DNA of 64,000 nucleotides from contig CAZTKJ010000005.1 in the NCBI GenBank assembly GCA_964614185.1, positions 30,970-94,969 on the forward strand, given 5' to 3'. Positions 43,110-52,821 of the stretch are shown piece after piece. Made by a program: the position numbers and the translations under genes. Numbering within the stretch: the stretch's first letter is position 1; every line of letters starts with the position of its first letter. The stretch comes from Suilimivivens sp964614185. GTDB lineage: Bacteria; Bacillota; Clostridia; Lachnospirales; Lachnospiraceae. Under the pieces are notes generated by a model, which was given only the letters and a program-made list of their open reading frames with translations, had not been told where the DNA came from and did not search any database.

Positions 43110-45905
43110 CTATGACTCTATGTAATCTCTAAAATTCTTGATTTCATCAATAGGCTTATCAAAGGTAATCTTAATTTCTTTAACCTCCAACCCATTCTGT
43201 CCAAAATACATACGGAAAATGGGATATTTATTATGCAGCATTATTTTTCGTATACGACTGTCCCATTGTCCCTCTGTTCCGTTAAAACTGAATACCGCTA
43301 TGGGAATATTATGATAAAACAGTGTAACAGGAATCTGTGCCAGCTCTCCAAGGTCTGATTTGGCAACAACTTCCATCTTATATCCTCCCATCCTTTGCGC
43401 ATCTAATGCAAAGACATAATTTTCTCCTTTATGGGTATTGACACCTTCCATAGAAATAATACAGTCGTCTTCAACCTTATGGTATACTACATTATCAAAA
43501 GAGTCATCGGCAGGAGCATCTTCCCCTGTCACTTCTATCTTAGCTTCTATTCCCTGCATTCTGTCAAAAGCATGTGTATGAAGCAGGAAATTGCAGATAT
43601 TCATGGCATTTCTCTGTAATTCTCCTCTTAATAATCTTCCGCTTCCCAAGGAAGACAGTGTATTGTCACCTCTCTCATTGACAACTGCATCAGGACATAC
43701 CATATACAAATCGTTTTGTGAAACCGTCATGGCTGCCAGGTTACTGGCGGAAGCTTCTTCCCCTTCATCATTGATTGCTGCCCACCAGTCTGTCATGACA
43801 ATACCGGTAAATCCCCATTCATCACGTAAGATCGTGGTGTTCAGATCATAACTTCCTGCAGTCCATAAACCATTTACGGCACCGTAAGTAGTCATAATGG
43901 CATCTGCATTTCCCTCTTTTACTGCAATTTCAAATCCTTTCAGATAAATTTCCCGAAGAGCTCTCTCAGATATCACACAATCTATGAAACGGCGTTTTGT
44001 TTCCTGATTATTGGCACAAAAATGCTTCGCTGAACCGGTAACCCCTTCCTTATGCAGACCTCTGATCATTGCTGCTGCCATTTTCCCCGTAACCAGGGGA
44101 TCTTCTGAAAAATATTCAAAGTTTCTTCCATTTAGAGGATGTCTGTGGATATTCATTCCCGGTCCCAGCAGTATATCTATTTTGTTCTTTACCATTTCCA
44201 CACCGGTATAACCATACAGTTCTTCTACCAGCTGTGTGTTGAAAGTACAGGCCAGAAGCGTTCCGTTTGGCAGACTAAAAGCTTTCATACCGCTGTCCAG
44301 GCGCATGCCGGAAGGACCATCCGTACAGCATCCACAGGGAATGCCAAATTTTTTCAAAGGCTCTGAAATACCTCCAAAGGCCGATGCCGTACCGGCAGTT
44401 ACTTTGGGACTTCCCATTCCCTCACCTCTGATAATGCAGGATAAGTCCTCATCACACAACTGGGCAATAAAATCTTCCATGCAGATTTTTCCCTCTTTCA
44501 CATCCGCCAGTCGATATCCTTTATCTCCTGTATAGGGAATCTCCTTTGGCAGATTTGCTTTTCTCTTTTCCTCTAAGGAGCCTTGGCGCATGGGGACTTC
44601 TTCCTTCACAAAAGAATAGCTGCCGTCTTTATTTTGTAAGGGCTTAAGTCTCTCAAATGGTAAAACCGGAGCAAGGGCCTGTGACAGGGCTTTTATCTGC
44701 TTTGTTTCCTCCATGGTGAAGCTTCCTGCCTCTTCCACATCCCGGACATTCTTACCGGCATAAATATGATAAGTTCCCTTTTCCAATACATAGCTGGAAG
44801 CAAATCCCGATATTCCTGTCTCATCATAGGATGCAATAGTTTCAAAAGGAACTGTCACCATAAGCATCTCTTCTTCTTCCGGTTTCAATTCTCCTGTCTT
44901 GGCAAATCCTGCAAGATTCATAAGAGGCTTTCCCAGTTCTCCCTGAGGCAGCTTTGCATAAACCTGCACAACTTCTTTTCCCGGCACATTTCCTACATTT
45001 TTTACAATAACTTTAAGGACTGCCTTATCTTCCTCTACTTCAAAGGAAACAGTCTTTCTCGTAAATTCCGTATAAGACAGGCCGAAGCCAAAAGGATAAC
45101 GGACTTTATCCGGAGCTGCTGTCTCAAAATAGCGATAGCCTACATAAATATCTTCTTCATAAATATTTCTCTCCAGGTTGCCGAAATTGGCATCAGAAGG
45201 ATAATCTTGTACAGAATAAGCTATGGTATCCGTCAGTCTGCCGCTGGGATTCACATCCCCTGTCAGCACATCCACTGTGCCCAATCCTCCTGTCATGCCG
45301 CCCTGCCATGCATATAAAACAGCATCCGGTCTGTATTTATCTTCAAAGCTCATATCGATAATATTGCCTACATTCAGCACCACGATCATTTTGGCAAAAT
45401 GACTGCGCACTGTTGCAAGCAGTTTTTCTTCTTTTTCTGAAAGCAGATAGGAACCTGGACAATTCAGATTGTCTCTGTCCTCGCCGGCAGTCCTCCCAAG
45501 AACGACGATAGCAGTATCTGTTTCTTTGGCAATTTCAGCAGCAAGACTGTCAGACACTTCCATTTCTTCCTGTGACCATGGTTCATTTCCCCATCCGATT
45601 CCTTCATCAAATGGGTTTTTGTCTTCCCATTCCATATAAGTTTTTAAAAGCTTATCATTGACCGTGATCTTATCAGACTCTTTCAGTGCTTCCAGAATAC
45701 CGGTAACTTTATTCACATTGACCATGCCGCCTGAACCTGTTCCGCTCTTATAGTAATGGAACTGTATTCTTCCGAATACTGCTGCCTGTGTATGCTCCTT
45801 TAAGGGAAGCACATGATTTTCATTCTTAAGAAGCACCTGTCCTTCTGCCACTGCCTGTCTTGCCACCTTACTGTAATCATCAAAATCAAGAATCCGTTTG
45901 TCCAT
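43110..45905 (-). CDS. GH3 beta-glucosidase with permuted domain order
   Basis: A 931-residue glycoside hydrolase. The order is inverted relative to most GH3 enzymes: the alpha/beta sandwich (GQVLLKNENHVLPL, AWQGGMTGGLGTVDVLTG) and the fibronectin-like part (PFGFGLSYTEF ... GKEVVQVY) come first, then a PA14-free linker, then the TIM barrel with the nucleophile in GFTGIVMTDWWA (about residue 706) and KHFCANNQE. This layout is known from Ruminococcus albus and Butyrivibrio enzymes. Cytoplasmic, no signal peptide; probably hydrolyses beta-glucosides. The ATG at 45905 is chosen because the upstream ATG (45920) overlaps the GGAGGAAAG site. Single gene. Confidence 0.92.
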   Translation of the reverse strand: MDKRILDFDDYSKVARQAVAEGQVLLKNENHVLPLKEHTQAAVFGRIQFHYYKSGTGSGGMVNVNKVTGILEALKESDKITVNDKLLKTYMEWEDKNPFDEGIGWGNEPWSQEEMEVSDSLAAEIAKETDTAIVVLGRTAGEDRDNLNCPGSYLLSEKEEKLLATVRSHFAKMIVVLNVGNIIDMSFEDKYRPDAVLYAWQGGMTGGLGTVDVLTGDVNPSGRLTDTIAYSVQDYPSDANFGNLERNIYEEDIYVGYRYFETAAPDKVRYPFGFGLSYTEFTRKTVSFEVEEDKAVLKVIVKNVGNVPGKEVVQVYAKLPQGELGKPLMNLAGFAKTGELKPEEEEMLMVTVPFETIASYDETGISGFASSYVLEKGTYHIYAGKNVRDVEEAGSFTMEETKQIKALSQALAPVLPFERLKPLQNKDGSYSFVKEEVPMRQGSLEEKRKANLPKEIPYTGDKGYRLADVKEGKICMEDFIAQLCDEDLSCIIRGEGMGSPKVTAGTASAFGGISEPLKKFGIPCGCCTDGPSGMRLDSGMKAFSLPNGTLLACTFNTQLVEELYGYTGVEMVKNKIDILLGPGMNIHRHPLNGRNFEYFSEDPLVTGKMAAAMIRGLHKEGVTGSAKHFCANNQETKRRFIDCVISERALREIYLKGFEIAVKEGNADAIMTTYGAVNGLWTAGSYDLNTTILRDEWGFTGIVMTDWWAAINDEGEEASASNLAAMTVSQNDLYMVCPDAVVNERGDNTLSSLGSGRLLRGELQRNAMNICNFLLHTHAFDRMQGIEAKIEVTGEDAPADDSFDNVVYHKVEDDCIISMEGVNTHKGENYVFALDAQRMGGYKMEVVAKSDLGELAQIPVTLFYHNIPIAVFSFNGTEGQWDSRIRKIMLHNKYPIFRMYFGQNGLEVKEIKITFDKPIDEIKNFRDYIES

Positions 45906-45926
45906 TATTCTTTCCTCCATTTATTT

Positions 45927-46817
45927 TTATAATGAAAGACCGGCAAAAAAGTCCTCTCCGGCCATATTCTCTTCTTTATACCGCAGCAGCCATCCTTTCA
46001 TTTCGGGATAGCTTTCTCCCATATCCTCTATCAGTTTCTGAAAGTTTTCTGTGGTAATACCGCCTGCATCTGCCAAAATCCGGTAATACTCTATATCCTG
46101 AGGATGTTCTTTTAAAACCACCTCCCAGGCAGCTTCATATTCACAGCCTTTTGTATTTTCCCGCAGATACTTCTGCAGATACTGTTTCAAGTCATCTTTT
46201 AACCCTATATGATTACACAGCCGCGCAAAACAAAGGGATGATTTTTCTCTTCGTCTATTGGCAAGATATATCTCAAGACTTGCCATCAAATCTTCCTCGC
46301 CACACAGCACCTGTTTTAAATATCCATCCTCATCTGCTCTCTGAAGCAAAGTGACCAGTCTTGCATCCAGCTTTTCAAGCCATTCCTTCTCTCCTGCCTC
46401 CATTGGGGTCAGAAGATATTCTGCATCCAGCATAACCGGAACCATGGAAAGCAGCCCTGCCATTTTTTCATCTTCCTGTCCCTTCCAGTAAATACGCAGC
46501 AGATTTTTGCATTCCTTAAAAACACCTTTTCCAAACCGAATATTCTTTTGGGGCATCCAGACTTTCTGAAGATTTGTACAGTGGGCAAAGGCCCAGTCAC
46601 CTACCTCTGCTATATTTTGTGGAAGCACTAATTCCCGAAGCGCCTTGTTGCTTAAAACAGCTTTTTTAGCAATCTTTGTCACCCAAAAGTCCTCTATCCT
46701 ATCCGGAATTTCAAGAACAGTCTCCATAACACGGCAGGATTCTATCTCTACATGATCCCGGTTCATCTGATAAATCAGTCTTCCACCTTTTACTTCTATC
46801 TCACCTGACTGCTTCAT
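45927..46817 (-). CDS. Leucine-rich-repeat (BspA-like) protein with helical C-terminus
   Basis: A 296-residue cytoplasmic protein. Residues 5-110 show BspA/LRR_5-like repeats (RIEDFWVTKIAKKAVLSNKALRELVLP, NIAEVGDWAFAHCTNLQKVWMP, GVFKECKNLLRIYW); the remainder is a helical, repeat-like domain (LTPMEAGEKEWLEKLDARLV ...) that I do not recognise. It follows lgt by 18 bases on the same strand, and the MoxR/VWA genes lie further upstream, so it may be a partner or target adaptor of that ATPase. This link is inference. Confidence 0.7.
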   Translation of the reverse strand: MKQSGEIEVKGGRLIYQMNRDHVEIESCRVMETVLEIPDRIEDFWVTKIAKKAVLSNKALRELVLPQNIAEVGDWAFAHCTNLQKVWMPQKNIRFGKGVFKECKNLLRIYWKGQEDEKMAGLLSMVPVMLDAEYLLTPMEAGEKEWLEKLDARLVTLLQRADEDGYLKQVLCGEEDLMASLEIYLANRRREKSSLCFARLCNHIGLKDDLKQYLQKYLRENTKGCEYEAAWEVVLKEHPQDIEYYRILADAGGITTENFQKLIEDMGESYPEMKGWLLRYKEENMAGEDFFAGLSL

Positions 46818-46835
46818 GTAAACACTCTCCTGAAG

Positions 46836-47609
46836 TTACGACTTTTCTCCTAATTCTCCGCTTTGATTAAGTGAACGTCCCTTCCAGCAAAGCAGTCCTA
46901 TGGCAGCTGCTACAATAAACAGAGAAATAAACTGTGAGGTAGAAAGGGTTCCTACCACTCCTCTGTCATCATTTCTTAAAAATTCCAGGAAGAAGCGTCC
47001 AATCCCATAAAGCAGCATATAGACAAAACCGGTATCTCCCACTCTCTTTCCGCGTTTATAATGCCATAGCAGGAAAAACATAATACAGAAATTTCCTGCT
47101 GAGGAAAACAGTTGGGTAGGCAATACTTTCACTCCTGCAGGAGCCATGGAGTTTTCAGGAAAGATTACACCGATAGGCAGATCCGTTTCTTTTCCGTAAC
47201 AGCACCCTGCCATAAAGCAGCCAATTCTTCCAAATCCCTGTGCCAGCGCAATAGAAGGCGCACATAGGTCAAAATATTCAAGAAATACCAGCTTCTTATA
47301 TTTACAATAAATAATTGCTCCAAGCACACCGGCGCTGATTCCTCCGTAGACTACAAATCCTCTGCTGCCAAGCAGACTTAAGGGATCTGCAAGAAAAGCT
47401 CTCCACTCTACCACCAGATACAACAGCTTAGCTCCCAGAAATCCTGCCGCAAGTCCGCAGATTGCAATATCTATAACAGCTTCATCAGACATTCCGTATT
47501 TTTTTGCACGTTTCATTGCCATAGCGACACAGCATATAACACCCACTGCTATCATAAATCCATAGCCGGGTATCGTTACCGGTCCAATGGAAAACAAACT
47601 AATCTTCAT
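46836..47609 (-). CDS. lgt: Prolipoprotein diacylglyceryl transferase
   Basis: A 257-residue polytopic enzyme that adds diacylglycerol to the lipobox Cys of prelipoproteins. Motifs: GPVTIPGYGFMIAVGV, FVVYGGISAGVLGA and the signature GFGRIGCFMAGCCYG. The C-terminal helices (RFFLEFLRNDDRG) are typical. The longer frame starts at 47627; I take the ATG at 47609 because GGAGGAATAAAA precedes it. Same direction as the MoxR gene (33-base gap). Confidence 0.95.
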   Translation of the reverse strand: MKISLFSIGPVTIPGYGFMIAVGVICCVAMAMKRAKKYGMSDEAVIDIAICGLAAGFLGAKLLYLVVEWRAFLADPLSLLGSRGFVVYGGISAGVLGAIIYCKYKKLVFLEYFDLCAPSIALAQGFGRIGCFMAGCCYGKETDLPIGVIFPENSMAPAGVKVLPTQLFSSAGNFCIMFFLLWHYKRGKRVGDTGFVYMLLYGIGRFFLEFLRNDDRGVVGTLSTSQFISLFIVAAAIGLLCWKGRSLNQSGELGEKS

Positions 47610-47641
47610 TTTTATTCCTCCAGTCACACTACTTCTTATGC

Positions 47642-49162
47642 TTACAGCTCTAATGCTTCAACTTCTTCCCTTAACAGTGACTGTCTCTCTGAAAGCATCA
47701 GGCTCTCATTATGTCTCTGATAGGCATCACAGCCAAACTGACTGATGTAGCGGGAACTGCTGTGATTGACGGTAAGCTCTGTTACCAGAATCAGCATTTC
47801 ATTCCCCTCTGCAAAAGCATTCTCCACAAAGGCAAATAAATTGTCAAGACGCTTTCCGATCCTTTGGGTTTCCTTTTTCATTTCATCCAACTCTTGCTTA
47901 TATTCTTCCTTTACCAGCACAAAGGCTTCCTGTTCCGTGCTGTATTCTCCCAGACAAAGCTGCTTCCTGACAGTTTCCATAAAACGGACAACTCTGTTTC
48001 CTTCCCTTCTTGCCGTTTCAGAAAGACTGCCTGCTTTCTGCATGGATTCCATCTGCTTTTTCCGGTTCTGTACCTGCCTTAGCAGCATACTTTCTACTGA
48101 AGGTATATTTTCGTCCTCTTTTGAAACTGCCGTCTGAATTGCTTTCAGACTTTTAAACAGACTTGTAAGATAATCAGCGGTCTCTATATTTTCACGGATT
48201 TCACTGATCACTTTATCAATCAACATCCTGAGCAGGGAAAGTCTCTCATCAAAGGCTGCAATTCTTGCTCTCTCTACAGTCTGCCCTGAAGATAAGCCTT
48301 CTAAAATTTCCTCGATCTGATATTCTTTCTTATACTTATTATATAAATCATAGTAAGCTGCAAATTCCCTGACAATCCTGTCATTACTAAGATACTGCCT
48401 CATCAGCATCTCATCTGCTTTCATTCCTTCTTCTTCATAAAGAAGCAGGATTTCCGACAGGTCCTCCCATCCTCTTGCTGTCACATAACTTCTGCCATTT
48501 ACTGTTGTCTCAATCCGATAGAAATATTCCTTTTTCAGTTCAAGGAAACTTGTAATAGCCGTATGAATCCCACGTTCATTGGCATATTCCTTAAAAGCCT
48601 GATAATCGGCATCTACAGAAAGCACTTTCAGCCTGTCCATAGTGACTACATCAAATTCTCGAACCGACTTATTGTATTCAGGCGGGTTTCCTGCTGTTAC
48701 AATGACCCATCCTTCCGGAACCTTGTGTCGCCCGAAAACCTTATATTGCAAAAACTGCAGCATAGAGGGAGCCAGCGTTTCAGACACACAGTTGATTTCA
48801 TCCAGAAACAAAATTCCCTCCTTAATGCCGCTTTCCTCCATAACTTCATAAATGGATGCAATAATTTCACTCATGGTATATTCAGATACTTCATATTTCA
48901 TTCCTTCATATTCCCTGTGAGAAATAAAGGGAAGTCCAAGTGCAGACTGTCTGGTATGATGAGTCATGGAATAAGAGACCAATGCCACTGACAATTCCTG
49001 TGCAACCTGCTCCATTATTGCTGTTTTTCCGATTCCCGGCGCTCCCAACAAAAAGATGGGTCTTTGACGTACCACCGGTATACGATATTCACCGAACTCA
49101 TTTTTCTTCAAATATAAACGAACCGTATTTTCAATATAATCCTTTGCCTGCTTAATATTCAT
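47642..49162 (-). CDS. MoxR-type AAA+ ATPase
   Basis: A 506-residue protein with an N-terminal AAA+ module: Walker A GAPGIGKT (40-47), Walker B ILFLDEI (117-123), sensor 1 VIVTAGNPPEYNKSVREFDVVTMDR including the Arg finger region. The last 240 residues are mostly helical, with a coiled coil (QVQNRKKQMESMQKAG, EELDEMKKETQRIG). This is a MoxR-like chaperone ATPase working with a VWA-domain partner encoded just upstream (three bases away). Such pairs insert metals or remodel complexes. Targets unknown. Confidence 0.85.
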   Translation of the reverse strand: MNIKQAKDYIENTVRLYLKKNEFGEYRIPVVRQRPIFLLGAPGIGKTAIMEQVAQELSVALVSYSMTHHTRQSALGLPFISHREYEGMKYEVSEYTMSEIIASIYEVMEESGIKEGILFLDEINCVSETLAPSMLQFLQYKVFGRHKVPEGWVIVTAGNPPEYNKSVREFDVVTMDRLKVLSVDADYQAFKEYANERGIHTAITSFLELKKEYFYRIETTVNGRSYVTARGWEDLSEILLLYEEEGMKADEMLMRQYLSNDRIVREFAAYYDLYNKYKKEYQIEEILEGLSSGQTVERARIAAFDERLSLLRMLIDKVISEIRENIETADYLTSLFKSLKAIQTAVSKEDENIPSVESMLLRQVQNRKKQMESMQKAGSLSETARREGNRVVRFMETVRKQLCLGEYSTEQEAFVLVKEEYKQELDEMKKETQRIGKRLDNLFAFVENAFAEGNEMLILVTELTVNHSSSRYISQFGCDAYQRHNESLMLSERQSLLREEVEALEL

Positions 49163-49165
49163 TCC

Positions 49166-50458
49166 TCAATCCTCCAGTTCCTCCTCATCAAGCAGTACCT
49201 TTACTGCCCATGGCGGCACTTCGGGTCCTTCATCTCCATTGTCCAAAAATACAAACATCACTTCATAAGGCGGCATATTAGCCGGATATATCCCATATCC
49301 GTCAGTAAAATAAATGAGCCCTTTCAGGTTCGTGAATTCTCCTTTATGACATAACTCCTCTACATGGGAAAACACCGGACGAAAGTCGGTAGCGCCAAAT
49401 CCGGTCAGTGTTTCATTTTTTAGAAAAGTGTCAAAATCTTCTCTGGATGTAATCTTTGTATCCTTCTGTACTTCATTATCACACTGGATAATATGGACGT
49501 TCATCTTTTTAAAGAAATTCTCTTCTCCCTTTAATATCCCATATGTCTTTTTCAGAAAAGCCTCTACCACAGATCCCCTGCAGGATGCAGAAGTATCAAG
49601 GGCTATGACAAATTCTTTGATTTTTTTACTGTCCTTATATTCTAACGGCTCTATCAGCGGCATATTGCCATAATGTTCAAGTCCGTAAGTATAGTAAATA
49701 TAGTCAAATTCATCATCATTGATCTGCATGTCCTCACTCATAACGGTAAACCGCCTAAGCAGCTCCCCATAATCATAAGAATCTTTAAGGGCAGCAAGAT
49801 TCAGATTCAGGCTTTCCCCGCTGTTTCCTCCTTTAGAAAAGGACTGCAGATCTGCCCGAACCCGTTCACTTAGCTTTTTCCACTGTTCCAGAGTGACTAC
49901 CAATTCTTCCTGTTCTAGAGGCTCCCAGTATATATGAGCATCCATGCCAAAACATCCGGCATATTCTTCTTTTTCCTCTCTGCTCATACCATTGTTTTTC
50001 AGATAATGATATATTTTTTCTGCTGTAAGAGCACCTATATCCTCCTTCAGCACTTTTAGTTTCCGGCCTGCCCTTTCATCTTTTTTTAAAGAAAAACCGG
50101 AAATTCCAAGCTCCAAAAGAGTATTCTCTACGGCAATATCTGCCGCTATGTTCCATTTATCCCGATCCATCTTGTCATAGCGGAAACTGTGAAAAAAGAT
50201 CATATGGAGCAGAATGTGAAGATAAACCCTTACTGCATAAGATGGTTCTTCCTTATATTTCCTCAGCAAAAAGACAGGATCATAATAAATACTTTTCCCA
50301 TCTGCTGCAATACATGAAAGATTCTGCATAGGTTTTGCGGTTAAGGCTGACATTGCAACATCCAGAAACCGCAGATTCACAAGAATGCTGTCTCTCGCAT
50401 AACTCATAACCTTATCTGCAAGAGGCAGCGCTTTTTCATAAAGGTCCATATTTTTCAT
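49166..50458 (-). CDS. VWA-domain protein, MoxR partner, with inactive metallopeptidase-like N-terminus
   Basis: A 430-residue protein of the DUF2201-like group. The N-terminal half has the layout of a metallopeptidase-like domain (VRVYLHILLHMIFFH ... KWNIAADIAVE), but the zinc motif HExxH reads HILLH (81-85), so it should be catalytically dead. The C-terminal VWA domain has the MIDAS motif DTSAS (288-292), GFGATDFRPVF and YFTDG. It overlaps the upstream deacetylase gene by 23 bases and is followed by the MoxR ATPase, so it acts with it as adaptor. Function unknown. Confidence 0.8.
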   Translation of the reverse strand: MKNMDLYEKALPLADKVMSYARDSILVNLRFLDVAMSALTAKPMQNLSCIAADGKSIYYDPVFLLRKYKEEPSYAVRVYLHILLHMIFFHSFRYDKMDRDKWNIAADIAVENTLLELGISGFSLKKDERAGRKLKVLKEDIGALTAEKIYHYLKNNGMSREEKEEYAGCFGMDAHIYWEPLEQEELVVTLEQWKKLSERVRADLQSFSKGGNSGESLNLNLAALKDSYDYGELLRRFTVMSEDMQINDDEFDYIYYTYGLEHYGNMPLIEPLEYKDSKKIKEFVIALDTSASCRGSVVEAFLKKTYGILKGEENFFKKMNVHIIQCDNEVQKDTKITSREDFDTFLKNETLTGFGATDFRPVFSHVEELCHKGEFTNLKGLIYFTDGYGIYPANMPPYEVMFVFLDNGDEGPEVPPWAVKVLLDEEELED

Positions 50459-51278
50459 TGCTGTGTATACAGTGAACTTCTCCGTTCATTTCAAACCAAA
50501 GTGTCATTCCCGTAGGATTATAGATAATTCTGCCATCCGCAGAGCGCATCAGTTTTTTAAATGCCCCTATGTAATCGGCAATTTCAATATTAGTGGCAAA
50601 CCAGATCTTCTCCTGATAAGCGGAGGCATATTTCATAAAATCCTCTATGATCTGCCAGTTATCCTTCTGACTGAATTCATAGCTGTGTCCCCAAAGATAA
50701 AAAATCTCCGGACTTTGTGCTTTTTCTTTACAGAATTTTTCCAAAAGTTCCAAAAGCTTTGGAGAATCATGGTGACAGGTAGGATGCCATTCCAAAAAAT
50801 TCTGCGGAATCTCAAAATTTTCCGTACTATACACTGTTCTTGCGTATTCAATGCCGCAAACTCTCAGAATTTCTTCCACCTGTTCATTATACGTGCCATA
50901 AGGATAAGCAAAACCCCTTACTAACTCTCCTGTTAAAGTTTCCAGATTATGGCGGTCATTTAAAACTTCTGCAACTCCCATATTGGAAGGAAGTTTTATA
51001 AGTGACGGATGTGTCAGTGTATGGGAAGCCACCTCGTGTTCTGCATAAAGAGTTTTTACTTCTTCTTCCCTGATTCGGGAAAAATCTATATCTTTTCCGT
51101 CTATAGTCTGGTGTCCCTCTCTTCCAAACCACCCGGAGTTTAAGTTAAAAGTCCCCTTCATTCCATACTGATTCATAAGCAAAACCAGTCTTCTGTCATG
51201 AATAGTTCCGTCATCATAACTAAAGGTAAGGGCCTTCCGTTTTCCGTCTTTAAATAACATGAAAAGTTCAGATTCCAT
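50436..51278 (-). CDS. Polysaccharide deacetylase family protein (NodB-like)
   Basis: A 280-residue NodB-fold protein. The catalytic Asp-Asp pair is in LTFSYDDGTIHDRRL, the metal His pair in VASHTLTHPSL, and RGFAYPYGTYN is the next motif. There is no signal peptide, which is unusual for a peptidoglycan or chitin deacetylase, so it may work on a soluble sugar. It starts one base after the stop of the upstream deaminase gene and overlaps the VWA gene start. Confidence 0.85.
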   Translation of the reverse strand: MESELFMLFKDGKRKALTFSYDDGTIHDRRLVLLMNQYGMKGTFNLNSGWFGREGHQTIDGKDIDFSRIREEEVKTLYAEHEVASHTLTHPSLIKLPSNMGVAEVLNDRHNLETLTGELVRGFAYPYGTYNEQVEEILRVCGIEYARTVYSTENFEIPQNFLEWHPTCHHDSPKLLELLEKFCKEKAQSPEIFYLWGHSYEFSQKDNWQIIEDFMKYASAYQEKIWFATNIEIADYIGAFKKLMRSADGRIIYNPTGMTLWFEMNGEVHCIHSNEKYGPL

Positions 51279-51279
51279 A

Positions 51280-51771
51280 TCAATACCCCTTTACGCCTGA
51301 TAATGACTCATCATTATCGATCCAATCCTGCACATTTATTTCGCGATACTTATTTTTATCATCACGCACATATACTTTTTCAATACCGGCATTGATGATC
51401 ATTCTCTTGCACATGGAACAACTGTTGGAATTGGAAATATACTCTCCTGTCCTTGCATCCGTACCTGCTAAATAGATGCTGCTTCCAATCATCTTATCCC
51501 TGGATGCGCTGATGATGGCATTTGCTTCAGCGTGTACGCTTCTGCACAGTTCATAACGTTCTCCTCTGGGAATGTTCATTTCTTCCCGGATACATTTTCC
51601 AATATCATTGCAGTTCTTTCGACCCCGGGGAGCTCCTACATAGCCTGTGGAGATCACCTCGTCATTTTTTACAATAACTGCTCCATAGTTACGCCGCAGA
51701 CATGTTCCTCTCTGAGATACGCTTTCTGCCAGATCAAGATAATAATTAACCTTATCTCTTCTTTCTCCCAT
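51280..51771 (-). CDS. dCMP deaminase family protein (ComEB-like)
   Basis: A 163-residue zinc-dependent deaminase: the proton-shuttling Glu is in RSVHAEANAIISASR, the zinc ligands are His and the two Cys in NSCSMCKRMIINAG. YGAVIVKNDEVISTGYVGAPRG is the substrate-proximal part. dCMP deaminases provide dUMP for dTTP synthesis. Start at 51771 after AAAGGAG. The next gene follows at once. Confidence 0.9.
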   Translation of the reverse strand: MGERRDKVNYYLDLAESVSQRGTCLRRNYGAVIVKNDEVISTGYVGAPRGRKNCNDIGKCIREEMNIPRGERYELCRSVHAEANAIISASRDKMIGSSIYLAGTDARTGEYISNSNSCSMCKRMIINAGIEKVYVRDDKNKYREINVQDWIDNDESLSGVKGY

Positions 51772-51819
51772 TGCTGCTCCTTTCTACCGAATCTATCTTT
51801 TGTGAAAATTCCTCTGTTC

Positions 51820-52800
51820 TTATAAAATAAGATAAACAGTAATAAATGATACTACGATCTGAATAATAGCAAACCTGAAAACGGTCTGGGTATTGGACCA
51901 TCCCCAGATCTTACGCACATGGTCATGAAGCGGCGTCCTTACGTTTTTCAAAATGTGTATCTTAAGGAACCGAAGCAAAGCTACCTTTAGAAGTCCCAAT
52001 CCGCCATCTAAAATAAGCACAATGGCTACAGGAATATAAAGCAGCGGACTGCCTGTCTTTAAGATGGCAATGCTGATAAAAATACCCATGGCCCGGGAAC
52101 CTGCATCCCCCATCATCAGGTGGCTTGGTGTTGCATTGTACCACAAATATCCTAAAATACAGATTACAAACAACAGCACCAGATAACGGAAACCGCTTAA
52201 GTCATTTTGATTTGCTCTGTAACATACATAAATGGTCATCAAAGTAATAATAGCCAATGTTCCCGAAAGTCCGTCAACACCGTCAGAGCAATTGGTCACA
52301 TTGATAGACGTCCATACTAATATTACGGTAAGTATTCCAAATACTATGGGCGGGACTGTAATATCAATACCTAAAGTTGCAATATGGAAGGTGGCCGAAT
52401 TAAAGTTCAGATACGTAAAGGCCAGTACCATTGCCACCACAAAATCCAACAATCCCTTTTTATATTCATTCCAGGGATGCTCCGAAGCATCATCCATATA
52501 TCCCGTCAACATTTCTGCCGCCACTAAAATAAGGTAAATTCCTATTTCCCGGTTAATGGGTGCAAAAATAAGAGCCGTAACGGTGAACACCAGAATAAAG
52601 ATGATTCCGGCTCCTCTCGGTTTACCTGCTGAGAGCTTACCATCATGTGCAAATTCCCGTCCTGCATCCTTTGGAAGGTACCTGCTTAATTTCGTCAGCA
52701 GAAAACAAGTAGCTGCAAAGGCTGTTAAAAGTCCCAATGCTGCTGCCAGTGGACTGATATCTGCCGAATGCGCACTTTGATTTATGAGATATTGAATCAC
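51820..52800 (-). CDS. MraY-like phospho-N-acetylmuramoyl-pentapeptide transferase family protein
   Basis: A 326-residue polytopic transferase of the MraY/WecA superfamily. Diagnostic stretches: GKLSAGKPRGAG, the Mg-binding SINVTNCSDGVDGLSG, MGDAGSRAMG and the late TPLHDHVRKIWGW. It joins a sugar-phosphate to undecaprenyl phosphate. The LHDHxRK pattern is closer to MraY than to WecA/TagO, so lipid I synthesis is likely. It is not in a cell-division gene cluster. Start is GTG at 52800 after GGAGGAGATGGGAA. Confidence 0.85.
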   Translation of the reverse strand: MIQYLINQSAHSADISPLAAALGLLTAFAATCFLLTKLSRYLPKDAGREFAHDGKLSAGKPRGAGIIFILVFTVTALIFAPINREIGIYLILVAAEMLTGYMDDASEHPWNEYKKGLLDFVVAMVLAFTYLNFNSATFHIATLGIDITVPPIVFGILTVILVWTSINVTNCSDGVDGLSGTLAIITLMTIYVCYRANQNDLSGFRYLVLLFVICILGYLWYNATPSHLMMGDAGSRAMGIFISIAILKTGSPLLYIPVAIVLILDGGLGLLKVALLRFLKIHILKNVRTPLHDHVRKIWGWSNTQTVFRFAIIQIVVSFITVYLIL

Positions 52801-52821
52801 TTCCCATCTCCTCCTATTCTG

